Below, piece after piece: positions 29,201 to 44,100 of a stretch of 64,000 nt of DNA. The notes under the pieces are model-generated. The model saw only the letters and a program-made list of their open reading frames with translations, was not told the DNA's origin and did no database searches. This DNA is from Hofstenia miamia (taxonomy: Eukaryota; Xenacoelomorpha; Acoela): NCBI GenBank assembly GCA_004352715.1, contig SCFE01000003.1:5394979-5458978 (forward strand), written 5' to 3'. The position numbers were made by a program, and so were the translations under genes. Each line of letters starts with the position of its first letter. Positions within the stretch are counted from its first letter, which is position 1.

Positions 29201-30141
29201 NNNNNNNNNNNNNNNNNNNNNNNNNNNNNNNNNNNNNNNNNNNNNNNNNNNNNNNNNNNNNNNNNNNNNNNNNNNNNNNNNNNNNNNNNNNNNNNNNNNN
29301 NNNNNNNNNNNNNNNNNNNNNNNNNNNNNNNNNNNNNNNNNNNNNNNNNNNNNNNNNNNNNNNNNNNNNNNNNNNNNNNNNNNNNNNNNNNNNNNNNNNN
29401 NNNNNNTTCGCAGTAAGAAGTGATTAGTTCGAGTTAATATGCTTTTCTTTTATTTACTAGGAATGAACTTGCATCAACTTAAGTCTTAAAGCATTTTTTA
29501 TACTCTTTTGCTTTGATAGAAAGTTCTAGAAGGACATGTAAGAGTTTGCAGGAAATCAAATCACACTGTTTTAAATGTCAACTATTTTGTTCGATGATTA
29601 GGAGCAGATTATGCCATGGTATTAATTTTTAACACTTTCAAATTTGAAAACTTTTTCAAAGTTAAACTCAGAAAATAATACGGTAAGAAATCGTTATTAA
29701 TTTAAGTACGCGCTTACCAAAAAATAGGCAGGTAAGGTATATAAACCACTAAATATATTGATAATCCATTTGAACTTGAAAAAGTAAAATCATTTTGTTA
29801 TTCTATAAGGTGTTTTCAAAAACCAAATATAAATGAATACAACTCTAATGTACATGTGTATTTTAAATATTTATTAGGAATAGAGTGACGGAGCATAAAT
29901 ATAGTAAGTCCAAAATTAGAATATACGACAAAAGGATTTTACGAATTTTACCAACATTTGAAATACTTCTACCAGTGAGACCCTACTACGTTACAAACGT
30001 GCAACGCAGTATTATGAACAAACCCGAAAAAATACATTTGATATTATCGTTTGTAAATTTGAAACAGCAGTTTGGGATTTGAACTTTAGAATATGTATTT
30101 AAATTTATTTTTCAGTTTAGAAAAAATTAGTGCTGTGAATT

Positions 30142-30206
<65 letters not shown>

Positions 30207-31816
30207 CTCGAATTGATTTTAACCTCATATAGTAATACATTAATCTCTGAAAACCTTTAGTATGCAGAATTGTAGAATAGAAAAGTACACAATTACCTTG
30301 TCTGGCTTTTGTCAATTTTTAGTTAGCAAGAAAAAGTGTATCCTTAGCATGCCTCATTTAATAACCCTTAATAAAATTGAGCAAAAATTCATTTTCGGAG
30401 GTGCAAAACGTTCCAAGAAAAATTTTTAATGAATGGTGAACTCAGGCGAATGAAAAGTTTATGAATTAATAATTTAGGGATGATAGCATTTTCTTTTTAT
30501 ATATTATTGCACTCTACGAACTACATGAAAATCCTTTCTTTATATCACGCTCGAAGATTACCATTAATACAAAGCAGCACATGCAATTTAAATCTCACTT
30601 TATTTTTAGTACCAGTTTATCCTTTTGTATTGCTCAGATTATCTCTTAAGCAAAGCTAAGAAATTAAAGGTATATTTGAATAGCAATTATTGCTTTATAA
30701 AATCAAAGGATTTATTCTCATACATATAAATTAAGGCAGGTACTATTTAAGGTGGATTCTTATGTAACAAAATAATAGAGGAAATATTTAGAAATGAAAG
30801 AATATTTAGGATTACTGAAAATACGAATCTTTGAATGTTCTTAAGTTGATAAAAAGCATCTGCACACATTTTTTAAGATTCATTTAATTTTCAAGCAAGT
30901 TGCATAAATATAATGAAATATAGACATGGGTTACAAATTCGGACATACAAGATAATTTCTGGTAAATTATTAAATACTGTTAAAACTAAAAAAAATTATT
31001 ATTCCAACATTTTAACCGCGAAAACCAATATTTAATTTCATCAACAATTGTATTCTTTAATGACTTAAAGTAAACTTTAGTTACCTAAATATAAGTAGGC
31101 AAAATATCAAGCATTGCTGCATCAAACAAAAAAATTGACTACACTTATTATAACATGAATTCTTTGTAATATCACTGTAGTAGCAAAATATTGCCTCAAT
31201 ATACGTGGAGACGTTAAAAACACCCAAATTTGACATTTTATAAAAAAAACGATATAGAAAAATATATGGCTTATAAAGAAGTAGCTATGTATATGTGACA
31301 AAACTTTAGTCCCTTCCTATCTAGCTGCCTCTGTTCTCAACACTCTTTGACCATTTCTAAATCAATTCAGCAAATTGAATGCAGTACCTCTGCTAATATC
31401 AATTTGGTCTGCCAGATTTGGAATTCCATTGTCGTTTTGTACGTGTTTCGCAATGATTTTCTGCAATTTCAATTGGCCTTCCACAACATGTTTCAATGCA
31501 TTAATTTATGATTCTAACTTTTTGACTCCAATAATAATCAGTTTTCTAGTTGAACCTTTATCAACATAAACAGCTGAAAACTTAACAGCTGATACCATAT
31601 ATATTTGGCAAATAACAATTACCGAACAAAATTATTAATTGAAAGCAATATATTTAAAGGTATGCATAAATAATGAATTGAGAACTTTTTCCACTTTAAG
31701 TGTACGCTTATTTATAAAAGTCCAGTTACTTATTGAAGTCCCCACGCAATTTAGTTCCATAAACTATTTTGCCTATATGTGTGTCTTAATGTATTTTATG
31801 AGAAAAGCATTAGTGC

Positions 31817-31867
<51 letters not shown>

Positions 31868-34800
31868 CAACATTCTTCATTTAATGAACAGATATATATT
31901 GGAAACAATTTTATATGTACTACCAATTTCATAAAATTCTATATTTTTTCTCACATGAAGTATTTGGATATTTTCATATAAATATGTTTAAGTATTATAC
32001 TGATCATGAACTTTGTAAGCTTTTTACATTAACATTCACTCAACTTTGATTAATGGGACGAAACAATATTTCCCAATTTGCAGATTATCAATATTTGATG
32101 TCTTAATTTCTTTACCAAAGATATATTTTGGTAAACTCTCTTCTTATATTTATGACGATGCATAAAATGTCTGAAATTGCTATTCAAGTTTGGAGGACAA
32201 AAATGAGCCTTTAAGTCTCTAGAAAATGCATTGCAAAGTTAAACTATATAAGAGTTTAACATTTGAACTTTAAACATAAAGCCTTTTGTATGTAAAAGGC
32301 ATTAGGAATAGTGCTACATTGAGTTGTCTTAAAAATGCATGTGGAATATTTTCTTTGCAAAAATAGTAGATAACAAATTATTTAAATTCAATTTGAAAAT
32401 TTCAGATACATGCAGCATTAACAAGTTTTAGAGATGCTTTGGGAAATGACGGAGAATGCCTATGCCTGGTAACACTCTAAAAATTAAAAAAATGGTCCTG
32501 TATGATCTGATCCGATCAATACAGTACGATTCTCCATTTATCTTACAATGATTAATATAAGTAAATGTTTTTGAGATTTCATTCCATTGATTAATGTTTT
32601 TGGAGTAAAATTTTCGTTATTCTAAACACATGATTTTCATTAAGGATTAAAAGTTTGAATTAAAAATCGTACCTTCATTACAAACAGCATTGTCCACTTT
32701 GCTCGATGGTTTTCTGATACATTTGATTAACGAGAGCCTGTCAGGAGTCACTGTATGCTAACAAAGCTCTGTATCTATAGGGGATAATCAAGCACTGAAG
32801 GTGGAAAAAGACCTTCTCAGAAGCCATCTGTGTTGAAACAAAAATCAAATTATGTTATGTTCTAACAAAATATTCACTAGGAGCTCAAGATTATCAACTA
32901 TTAAGAAAAGCAGTAAAAAAGAAAGACTTTCTTGGTTTTTAGGTTACTTAACTGTCGGTCTATGGATTTGGTGGATTAATTTTTTCATCTAACCTTAGCG
33001 TTAATATGCTCTAGTTCTGTAAGGAAAAATTGGAATTCATAACTTCATTAGTAGTACTTCAGAATGCCAGTATTTCAAATTTGACAAACTAATTGCAACA
33101 AATTTAATGCGAAAAATTGGAATTGCATATAACGATTAATTGTAGCTCAAAGAACTGCTAGGTACCTTCTAGCTCGACTGCTACGGCACCAAAGAAACTG
33201 TCCACAGTGTCGCACAACACCCACTAACTATATTTTTATAGCAGCTCCAAGAATTTTTTCAAAAGCAGAACTTGTTAGAAGCAGCAGCGGGGAAAACGAA
33301 CATTAAGTACAAAAAAAGCAAAACAAAATGTAAAATTTCGAAAATCAAGTCTTGATTTTTCAAAAAAATAACGAAATAATGAAGTTAACCATGTTGGATG
33401 CATTTATACCGCTGGCTCTCTGTATCTTCATATATTCACTTAACTAGTACCGCGTACGGGGTGGCTAATTGTTACCGTGAGATGTAGTGCTCTATTTTAA
33501 CTTCTTATTTAAAAAGCTAAAAGAAGTAAAATCACTCAATACCAAATGATGCATATCTCCTACCGCTATTTACCGTCACAATGAAGGTTTCCAACCGTGC
33601 TATAACCCACCTAAACTTTATTATTTTCGGGTGAAATTTGTGTCTAATTAAATTGCATTTATGATCTTGGAAACTTGAATATCATGGTAGACCTGTTTAA
33701 AATTGTAGGTGATTTAAACTGTTCTTGCAACACAAATTTACATTCTAGATTCAATTGACATATTAACCATGGCTACTATAAATGTGTCATTATTGATTTT
33801 TTTGAATTTTGTTCTTCATTGTTTTCAAAAATCATTTAGAAAAATATAATTGATTTTTCAGAAACTGCGCAAATTTTCCATTATGGATGCAGCGTAAATC
33901 TTTATTCATAATAACTAAATTCACATTGGACCGCCTGTTTTCTGTATTAAATTAGTGGATTCTTAACAATATCATCAATCTACAAAAGTTACAATAATTT
34001 TTTTCTTAAACTTCAACCACATTGGTTTTTACAATCAAACACTACTTATGTTACATGCAACTAGCTATAATTTTATACTTCAAAGGTTTCTGTAGTCAAA
34101 AAAGCAGAAATTCATTTAACATATTCATGCTTATAAATTCATGAATTCTTAATTTAATTTCATGAACGCATTAATGATGTTCTAGAAAAGATAATTACAA
34201 TCCAACTCCAGTATTGTGTTCCATGTCCAAAACAATACTACGTATTCATATTAAACTCCAGTTCCGCTATTGCATAAAAATGCCATGCTGTGTAGATTAT
34301 TCTTTGCCCCGAATGTTAAAATTGACCCAATTGAACTACTATAATGCGTACGATTGCTGAAGAATTAAGCAAAGAAATTGTCAATCCAATCCATATGAAC
34401 CCTTAAAGCCTGTATAAATGTAAACCTGATTCTAAGATATAGCTCTTATGAATTTACAGCTATTTTTTATAAATATGCAGTAAATCGGTTACAAAAATAA
34501 TAATTACATTTTATTCAAGAATATTGAATTTAGCTGGATTTCGAAAGCTCAAACCAGGTTAGTGGGATCTATGTGAAAAACTGTATTTCACTGGAAAAGC
34601 TGATTTATACAACTAACTGTTTATTGCTTCTAACTGCATGGGTTTTTATAAAAGATATATTTTGCACTAACCCTAATCAAATGATTTTCAGTTGACTGTT
34701 TTGATTGCCACTCATTGATTGTATAAATCTTGAAAAAATATTGAAATTGTAAGCTAAGATTTGATTTGCATAAAACTATGGTTGTTCATTTTTCAATGTC

Positions 34801-35935
34801 ACATTGGACTGAAACGACATGTTATGGCATGTTTTAGTCTATTGTTAATTGCATGCTAAAGTTTCCGACGAAGTGCAGCGCTTATGGCTTAAATGCTTTA
34901 TTTATGTTTTACTTAATAAGTGATTTGTTCAACACCATATTGGAATACAATCAGTTCTGATTCACTGTAAGACGCAATTTTTGTTAAAAGAAAAATGCTA
35001 TCGGATAAAGTTTTAGCTTACAGTTTTTACCTTATTTAATCTTTACGTTTCAAATAGTTCCTTTCATAGAAGAACACGAAGTTCTTCCTGAAAGCAATTC
35101 TCCCAATCTTATCATTGTTCTCGTGTATACCAATTTTTTCTGTTTATATTTGTAGATGAAAATGATATCAGTGTCTGCCATTTTCTAAACATCTTGCAGC
35201 CTGAACTTCATACAAACTTGTTTTAGATGCTTAGTTAAGATTCTCTATTGATATTGTTGTAATTGAAGCATTGTGTTACATCGCAAATACAATTGTCTGA
35301 TCCTTGTTAGGAAAATTTCTCACTGTGTATACTTGTTTGTTTTCCTTATTCTTTGAAAACACTGGCGTATCCAAAGTCTTATCTATATATATATNNNNNN
35401 NNNNNNNNNNNNNNNNNNNNNNNNNNNNNNNNNNNNNNNNNNNNNNNNNNNNNNNNNNNNNNNNNNNNNNNNNNNNNNNNNNNNNNNNNNNNNNNNNNNN
35501 NNNNNNNNNNNNNNNNNNNNNNNNNNNNNNNNNNNNNNNNNNNNNNNNNNNNNNNNNNNNNNNNNNNNNNNNNNNNNNNNNNNNNNNNNNNNNNNNNNNN
35601 NNNNNNNNNNNNNNNNNNNNNNNNNNNNNNNNNNNNNNNNNNNNNNNNNNNNNNNNNNNNNNNNNNNNNNNNNNNNNNNNNNNNNNNNNNNNNNNNNNNN
35701 NNNNNNNNNNNNNNNNNNNNNNNNNNNNNNNNNNNNNNNNNNNNNNNNNNNNNNNNNNNNNNNNNNNNNNNNNNNNNNNNNNNNNNNNNNNNNNNNNNTA
35801 TATATATATAATTATGAAATATATGAAATTATATGAAATTGTTATAAAAGAAATATTGGAATTTAGATTATATTTGCTCGCCTAATAACTTTTTCGTGGA
35901 AAGAGATAAGTTTGCAGTGTTGAACCCTTTCATGA

Positions 35936-35977
<42 letters not shown>

Positions 35978-38900
35978 CAGCGTAACTTTCACGATTTATT
36001 ATTGCACACTTAGATCTTACAAAGCAAAGACTTTCTTATCACGTTTTAGAGATTATTTGTTTAATTCTATTTTTTGAATTTCAAAAGCAATTAAAAGTAA
36101 ACGTACTTTCTTGATGTCATTTTTCAATGCATAAAAATGTTTTTTCTAACCTTAACAAATCTAGATTTTATATAATTGACATTAAAACAGAAAATGTTAT
36201 GGTTATCATTACATCAATTTCAGTGAATTGTAGAGCTAGAAAGGAGTATTGGCATTTGTTTTATTCATAATTGCTCACATTAGTGGTCTTAGAGAAATGT
36301 ATATTTTGTAAATATTTGTGCTAATGAGAAAAATTGAAACTCGGCCTTATCTGATATCTACTGATCAGCAATTTTAAATAATAGTTAACATTAATAAATA
36401 ATTGAATTCTCCATAATTTACTTTTATGTAATCTTTTGGGTTAATTGGATGTGGATTTCTACAATATGTACATAAAATGTACACAGATTTTCATTAGATA
36501 AAGATTTATGGATCAATTTTCAATGTTTTTTTTTGCAATTATTAAATCACGTAGTAGACAGATGTTACATAATTAGTGCTGAGCTAAGACCATAGTAGCA
36601 ACAACTTGGTTTTCTAATCTTTCGATTTTTGTCTCTCAGGAAAAGATACCGGGTTAAATAATTTAAGCAAACTTACTAATTTTTTTAATTAATAATTGAA
36701 ATTTCTTGGTTAGTATTTGACTTAAAATACTCCATTTAATTTTAGCACTTGAAAGACAACTTGCTTGAAAAAGTTCTTGTAAAATTAAAGCCTTGTACAA
36801 TTTTAAAATATTTTTGATAATTTTAATAACGGTTTGGTTACCATTTTTGGGAATATGATATAATCTAACCAAAGAATAAACAAGCAGGGAAAGTTATTGC
36901 AAGTTGGTAAACAAAAGTTAGCATGTGGGTTATGAAGTGAGAAAAATTTTAAGTATTGCATTATTTCCCATTATACATTTGGTCAGCAGTTCCAAATATA
37001 ATAATAAATTGATAAAATTTCTGCTGTATTCTGAAGCCAATTTTGTCAAACACTTATTTTTTACTAATTTTTCTATTTTTCAGTTAATGAGGGTGTCATA
37101 CTTGGAAGCGCAGGTTAAAATAAGAAATACACACAGTTTATGCAAACATAATTTGGCATGCTTAGATGTATGTTCTTTGCAATACATTTATTTGATAAAT
37201 GTATTCAGTATTGATTTATATTTGATAATGCACAAAAATTATATCAAATTTTGATAGACAGCAAGTTGCTGCTATCACATCATAATGTACCCACATCGTA
37301 TGCATTGTATTGCAAATTAGGCATTTTCGTTTTCTTTCTGAAATATACTATAAGATAAAGAAAAACTTTCACATTGTTTAGCTTGAAATACAAATAAAAA
37401 TATTAGAGATTTAGTATACAAAAGTGATTCTGGATGAGAAAGCAAATTTTACTTTTAAGGTTTAAAAATATTAAAAAATTTGCAGTTCAAATCAATCAAA
37501 GTCTAAAACAATTCATAACTGGGAAATAATTTACATTAGAAATTTTCAAGTAGTATTTAAAGTGCATCTTATTATCTTAAGTGCCATTTTGAAAAATCCG
37601 AGATCAGGTAAAATTTCTTTTTCGCCTTTGAAATTTTCTAATCGAAAATTCATATTTGTTAAAAGCAATGTTAATATTTTAAATGCAATCATTGTTTTCT
37701 CGCATAAAATGCAATTCATTCTGAAGTATTTCTTGTGATAGATTGTTCGGATATTGGATCAAAACAATATTGATTGAGTGGCGTTTGAATTCCGATAATT
37801 TTCTATAGTATGGAAGTTTTGAGCAGGCGCTCTTCTCTTTAAGGAATCGTCTCTAATTTGTGCTAGATAGTTAAAAGATTCGAAAATAGGAATAATTATT
37901 AAGAATTATGTAATAATCAATATTCAATATTTCTGGGACAGAATTTACCGTTGATAGTGCCTAAACACTGTAAAGACGTTCAATTTGTCATGTTTATGGG
38001 AAAAAAGTACTTTAAAAAATGAAAATATATGAAATATTACGCTGAAATTTATTGAGATTGACCAATTTCTAGATATTTTCAATCTCCTCAAAACGATAGA
38101 GACATTGATTTGGTTAACACAGGTCAGCATCTATTCTATATTCAATTTAGTTGCTGATATTCACAACGATCATCACCACGGTTTTCAGTAAGACTCTCCG
38201 AAGCAAGTTTTATGAAAACAGTAAAAATTTCATATTGTTATCTTCAAAGATTCGACTGAGTGGATGTGATGCATAGCACCTCCATGATGGCGATAATTGA
38301 TATATCTAAAAATAGCGAATAGATGCTCCAATAATCGCAACATATTTTTTTATAGTTTTAGATTTATCACAGTGTCACATTTTTCATTTCACATTTTGGT
38401 CTCTATTATTTTCTAATCAAACAAGCTTCTTCGCCCCTAGGACAATCTAACCAAGTGATTCTGAAACTTTTTCCATTGCAGCACACTTTTAAGCTTCACA
38501 AATTTTAGCAGGACATCCCGTTACAAAACAAATATTTTTTTAAAAAATTTAGTAATCTCTAATTTCTAATAGTATAATGGTGAATTGGCCTGCCACGGCA
38601 TTAGCTTGCGGCACAACGTCATTTTAACCGTGACGTGCCGTGCCTTGCCACGCCGCAACCCACGGAATCTAATCTTGCAGTGCTTGTGGAAGGAAATTCA
38701 CGCACCTTTTCAACAATGAGCACATCAGTACAACGGTCATTGGGAACCACTGCGCTAAAGCCCACGCATACAGCAGACATTCCTCAATGCCTGTTTTCCC
38801 AAATTTTCATTTTTTTCCTATTTTCACTTTTTTATTCAAATTATTTTTTATTCGTAATAGACCCTTATAATCTAAATAACTAGCACCATCATATTTAGGG

Positions 38901-39258
38901 CACTTGAAAAACCCAGTAAATGCATATTTCACCCAAAATTTCTCAATGCTATAGTTGCCAAAAATTTATATTGTGATTTTTAGTTATTTTTTCTCAGAAT
39001 CCTGCCCTTGGTCGCCCAAATGATTAGTATAAAGGTGAATAATTCAGTAGAATGCAAATTTTACATTTCAATTTTTTATCCAGTGTAATTAAAAAAGATC
39101 GACTGTTGAATAGTTTAGTAATGCTCTAAAGAAATTAATTTTGATTTCTGACGCATCCTAGTGCTTTTCAAGAGCTTAGCTTGCAAGCATTCAATTATGG
39201 AATATAATACTGGCATTTCGTTAACCGACAACTTAAATGTTGCAGTAATAACACTATC

Positions 39259-39289
<31 letters not shown>

Positions 39290-41112
39290 TTCCTTTTCTC
39301 TCTCCACCTCTCATGAGTCTTCACACAGAGAAACATGCCAAAGGAAAAAGCCTAAGGCCTACAATTGCATAAAATGTATTTCTTTATACATCTGTTTAAA
39401 ATGGGACATTTAGCCCTTGTTTGCTTGTTTGTTGAGGCAAGGTGGCTATGAGCCCCTTCCAATCACCACTAACGTTTTAAAAACTAAAAAAAAATTGGCT
39501 TTCTTGCAAATAAACTTGTTAGGTATTTTTGTCACATTGAATGTCATTTGCTCCAAGTGGTTAGGGTGCTAGAAGCAGCAGAAATGCATTGATGTTGTTT
39601 GGATTTGTGATCACATGAATATTCCTAAATCATTGATCAAATCCAGGTTTTCTCTTTTAAAATAAAATTCAATTTGTATATTTTATAACAATTACATATA
39701 AATTTAATTCCCCTTTGAGAGTTAACCTAACCTATTCATATTCTGTAAAGAACCTGTATATCATAACTGTAAGACTCAATTATACTGTCACACTCCAATA
39801 AAAATCAAGGAATCAGCAAATGCGCTCCCGGGTTCAACCTGTTTGGTAATCAAAATTTTGAAAGACCTCTACAATAATCAGAAGACAGTCTAAATTCCAT
39901 GGCCACCTAATTTTTATATTTAGGCAAAGTACATTAAACAAATTTGCAGATTACCATGCATTCTACAACAATATTCAAAGATGACAAATTTTACAATAAA
40001 TTAAGATAATTTGCATGTATCAATTTGAAACACTTCTACATGTACTAATCATTTGAAACCTGAGCTTGTAAATTATGTTTTTGATTACAGAAAGCGAACT
40101 TAATGACGTTTCTAGTGAATTTTAACTAAATCAGTAAGAAATCCTGTTGACAAAGTATTTTTTACTACCAGTAATGATAACCAAATTTTAGTTTTTTCTT
40201 TATAAAATTCAAGAAGTCGGAATCAAAGTATATAATCTGAAAACTAAATTTTTCGGAGTGAAGAATATTTGTTACGTCAAAATTGAATATCATGTTCAAT
40301 AGGTACAACTTCTTATATTGTGGCCAAAAATTTTGTATATTCCTAAAAAATAATATTGCACTTGCTACTGTATCCCACTGTACTCTACTTAAGCATTTAC
40401 CACAACAAACAATTTTTGCTTAATCAAATTATACTTAAACATATTTTGAAATAGGCACGATGTTCATGAATTTAAGAGGCTAAAAATGTAAATGAATATA
40501 GTTTCCAGCTTACCAATATATCAAGGTATTCAATTTCTACTCCTAGTAATTGGTGGTAGGGGCTAAGATAATCTATAGCTGCTACATGCATAATCACACA
40601 ATACAAAATAAATTGAAAAATTAACTCTGTGAGGGTCAGCTAAAATTGCTCAAGCTAATGAAACGTTTTAATAATAATAACAATAATATATTTCTTATGT
40701 TTTGCACATGTTTGTCAAATTTTATTATTCTGATTCTGTAAATAAATTGAACTCGATTCTTTGTTTTTTATAAAACAATGTCATAGAGTGCGGTAGTGTA
40801 CCAATTATATTGACCCGGTTGGTCAGTATTATGTAACTGCTTGCTTTTCTAAGAACTACGTCATTGCAAGTGATTGTGCAATGAATTATAAAATGCCTGC
40901 TCAAACATGTCATGGAGGTGAACAGTAATTCAATATATTAATTTCAAACTAATTTTATTATATGCAGGTCCAATGTTTATTCTTAGACAAAATTATATAT
41001 TATACATTGTATTAAATAATAACTGTACCGTGTTTGCATTCGCAATATTGTGTTTACACAAAAAATCTTTCTGCCAATTTGGGCACAGTGTTACAAGCTT
41101 AAATGCATTCAT

Positions 41113-41169
<57 letters not shown>

Positions 41170-44100
41170 TGTTGAACATTAAATGTGTTTATGTTAACAA
41201 AGCTGTGAATTTATTCTAAGTGCATACATTCTTTTTAGCATCTGAAAAAATTCCCTAGTTACCGGTGTATCTTTAGTAATTTTAAATGTAAATTGCATTA
41301 TCTGTATTTCCTGTGTGATTTGTCCTGGGCAAACTTCCAGTAAATTAATTATGTACATAAATATATATTCTTTATAATTGATATCAACATTGAAATTCAG
41401 CGTCATGCACAGAAAGAATAAATTAAATATTTCAATAAGTATATAATATTGAATTTGATAAAGATTCAGTGTCAGACTAACTTTGTGTTTGTTTAACCTC
41501 AAAAACCCACGTAGTACCTAAAAACTGCTGTCCTTTTTTGATAAGAAAAAATATCACCATTTACATGAGTTTTAGCCTACATTAGGGTTGGATGATAATC
41601 ATAGGTTTTTCAAAAAAAATAAAATGCATGGGAAACCATACAAACCTTATTATGGTTGAAAAACATTTTCAAAAATATATAACACGTGCTCGTACGTTAA
41701 AAATGGAATCCTCCCAAACCATGTTGAAATATTAGATCAAAATCTGCATTATGAGCCAAATATTTTAAATTAAGGTATATATCTTTCATGGCTTCTGATC
41801 AATATTACATGTCTTATTAAAATTTTATAAGATATTTGCTGCTAGAAGATGTGTATAAAACCGATGAATTTATTTCATCACTTTTCTAAAAGGTCTAGTC
41901 TCTTGACTCTTTGACTTGGGCCACAGCTTCTTTTGCACTGGCACCCTCAATAAAACGCTCCTTCATTTTCTTTCTCCAAGATAATTTAAGATTTTTGATC
42001 TTTAAAGATACGGAATGATACACCTGAGGCTGCACGGAGCTTTGTGGTCTGCTGCAGGATAATACTCCTGCGGACTGCCTTTAAGTGATTGAATGTGTGC
42101 AGTCTATAATCCACTTGACAACACATTCTTTCGATTGCTATATTAGTGACTAACGTGTCATCAATATTTGCTGCTTGCTCTTCCACTGAGTATTGAGCAG
42201 GATACTCAGGGGATATTCCATAATCTCTTCTCTGTCCAATAAATAGATTATAAATCAAACAATGACTGTTACTGAAACTTTGAAACCATCTCTGAAATAG
42301 GAAAAAGAAAAATACAATCAAGTACAATGGAATATAACATGCTCATAGTTTTCCTATGCCTCCGTAAATGTGCATTTTTGACAAGATATTCAATGCGGCT
42401 TGGGAGGGTTCCATTTTTGAGCTAGGAGCATGTGTTATACATTATTGTCAAAAATTATTATACACTAATCTTTCAAAAATATATGTTGAGCCAAAGCAGT
42501 AATCACGTTCAATTGAAGTTAACCTCAAATAACAAATATGTCATTTGTATTTGACAGCTGACATATATAAATCCTTTTTATTTTGCAGGCCAAGCTTCTG
42601 AACGACAGTTTTGAGTATCAAGGCTAATTTTTGTTGTTTTAAATAAATTGAAATATTTTATGTAACCACGATGCCTTGCTTAGATTTTGGCGAATGAGTG
42701 AATTTTGCACTAAAGTGACGTATTTCTTCGCTTGATAATTGATTGATTGAAGCGTAACACATTTCAGTATAAATTAGTTTTCCAAAAAATTGCAAATTTT
42801 ATTGATCAAACTGCAAAGTGAGTGGCGAAATTTGCCGTTTGCTCCATAGCTTTATAATTGTGGGTATTTATATTTAACGACTGATCAAATTTAATGTTTA
42901 ACCCTCAGATGACAATTGGGGTCCACTGGACCCCAGAATCAATTCTAAGCTTCTTGTCAATTAATTAATATAATGAATTTAGACAAGCCCATAGAAATAT
43001 TATAATTTTTATATATAGTTTTAAAAAGTGTACTAAAAATTTGAAAGTTTTACAAGTTTGTGCAGTATAAATAGTTGAATTTTCTTAATAGTCATTTTCT
43101 TGCAATGCATGCTAGCATAGCAGTTTCCTGGAATTGTCACTATAATACAATGAAACTTGTAGATTCATAATATGAATATATTTCTGTTTCATTTAACATT
43201 TGTTTGCTTTATCTGATTTCAGGTTCCTAGGCTTATTTCATGGTGGCGGAGTTGGTCTTCTAATAGCACAGATTGAGTATTCTCTTTGTTGCATTGTGTG
43301 GACTATCATTGCCACATACATCATTCTCAAGACTCTGGCAGTTACCATTGGCATCAGGGGGGACATCTCTCTTGAAGTGTTCGGTGCAGATTTAGTCGAA
43401 CATAATATCAATGGAAGGTTGGATTGGAAAACCTCCTGTCTTTATGATAGTCAAGGAATTGAGGTCTTGTTTTATTACTATAATTTTCAAACATTTTATA
43501 TTTTTATATAAACCATAAAGTGCCTATATTCTTCATAAAGAACAATTTGTTTTTCCAAATTTTTTAGCAATTTTCTCCAAGCCTATTATGAACTTTGGCA
43601 TCGATACAATTATGAGTGAATGTGCACGAATATAGTATTGAAAATCTGTACTTAAAAAGATTCACGACTTTGCATTGAAAATTTAAGCTTTCTAAAATGT
43701 CTTAGTTTCCCATCATTCCTAGTTTTCAGGTTATCAGGAGGTCCATAAGAACTACAACTGATCTTAACTGTTTGTATATAGATAAACAACCATAGCCCGT
43801 TGTGGAATGCTATGCCCAAAGTCAGAGGTCGCTTAAGAGCAAAAATGAAATAGGAAGCACTCCTTTATCTTGTGATGCTTTAAAATTTTAGATAGCTTTA
43901 TTAGCTCCCGAGCTATTATCTCTTAAATTTTCTCAAAAATCATTAAAAATTGAGAAATTCGTTGGCAGCTTCAGATCAAAGAAACTTAATATATGAAAAT
44001 TGATGTACATAATTTAACTTTTTAAATGCAATGTCAAATAATTGAAGCAAACACAAACAGCATTTTCAGTTTCTTGTTTGTTTTCCGCTATTTAGCTAAG

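Larger units (their letters stand above)
12079..43230 (+). other. Fifth AMT intron, about 31 kb as assembled
   Basis: Phase-1 donor GTACCA at 12079 and acceptor TTCCTAG ending at 43230. It contains the nested SLC6 gene, a LINE relic, two MITEs, an unidentified mobile-type relic, a chimeric region at 23211-25050, a 4.2-kb repeated segment, and gaps of 1000 and 404 N. True length is uncertain because the repeated part may be an assembly artefact. Confidence 0.75.

Noticed and set aside
28311-29427. Long open frames of 370 and 355 codons
   Set aside because: They run through the 1000-N gap and consist almost entirely of unknown residues; the same applies at 35304-35885, 1492-1713 and 4262-4501.
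36925-37254. 109-codon plus-strand frame
   Set aside because: AT-rich composition, no domain, no splice or poly(A) context.
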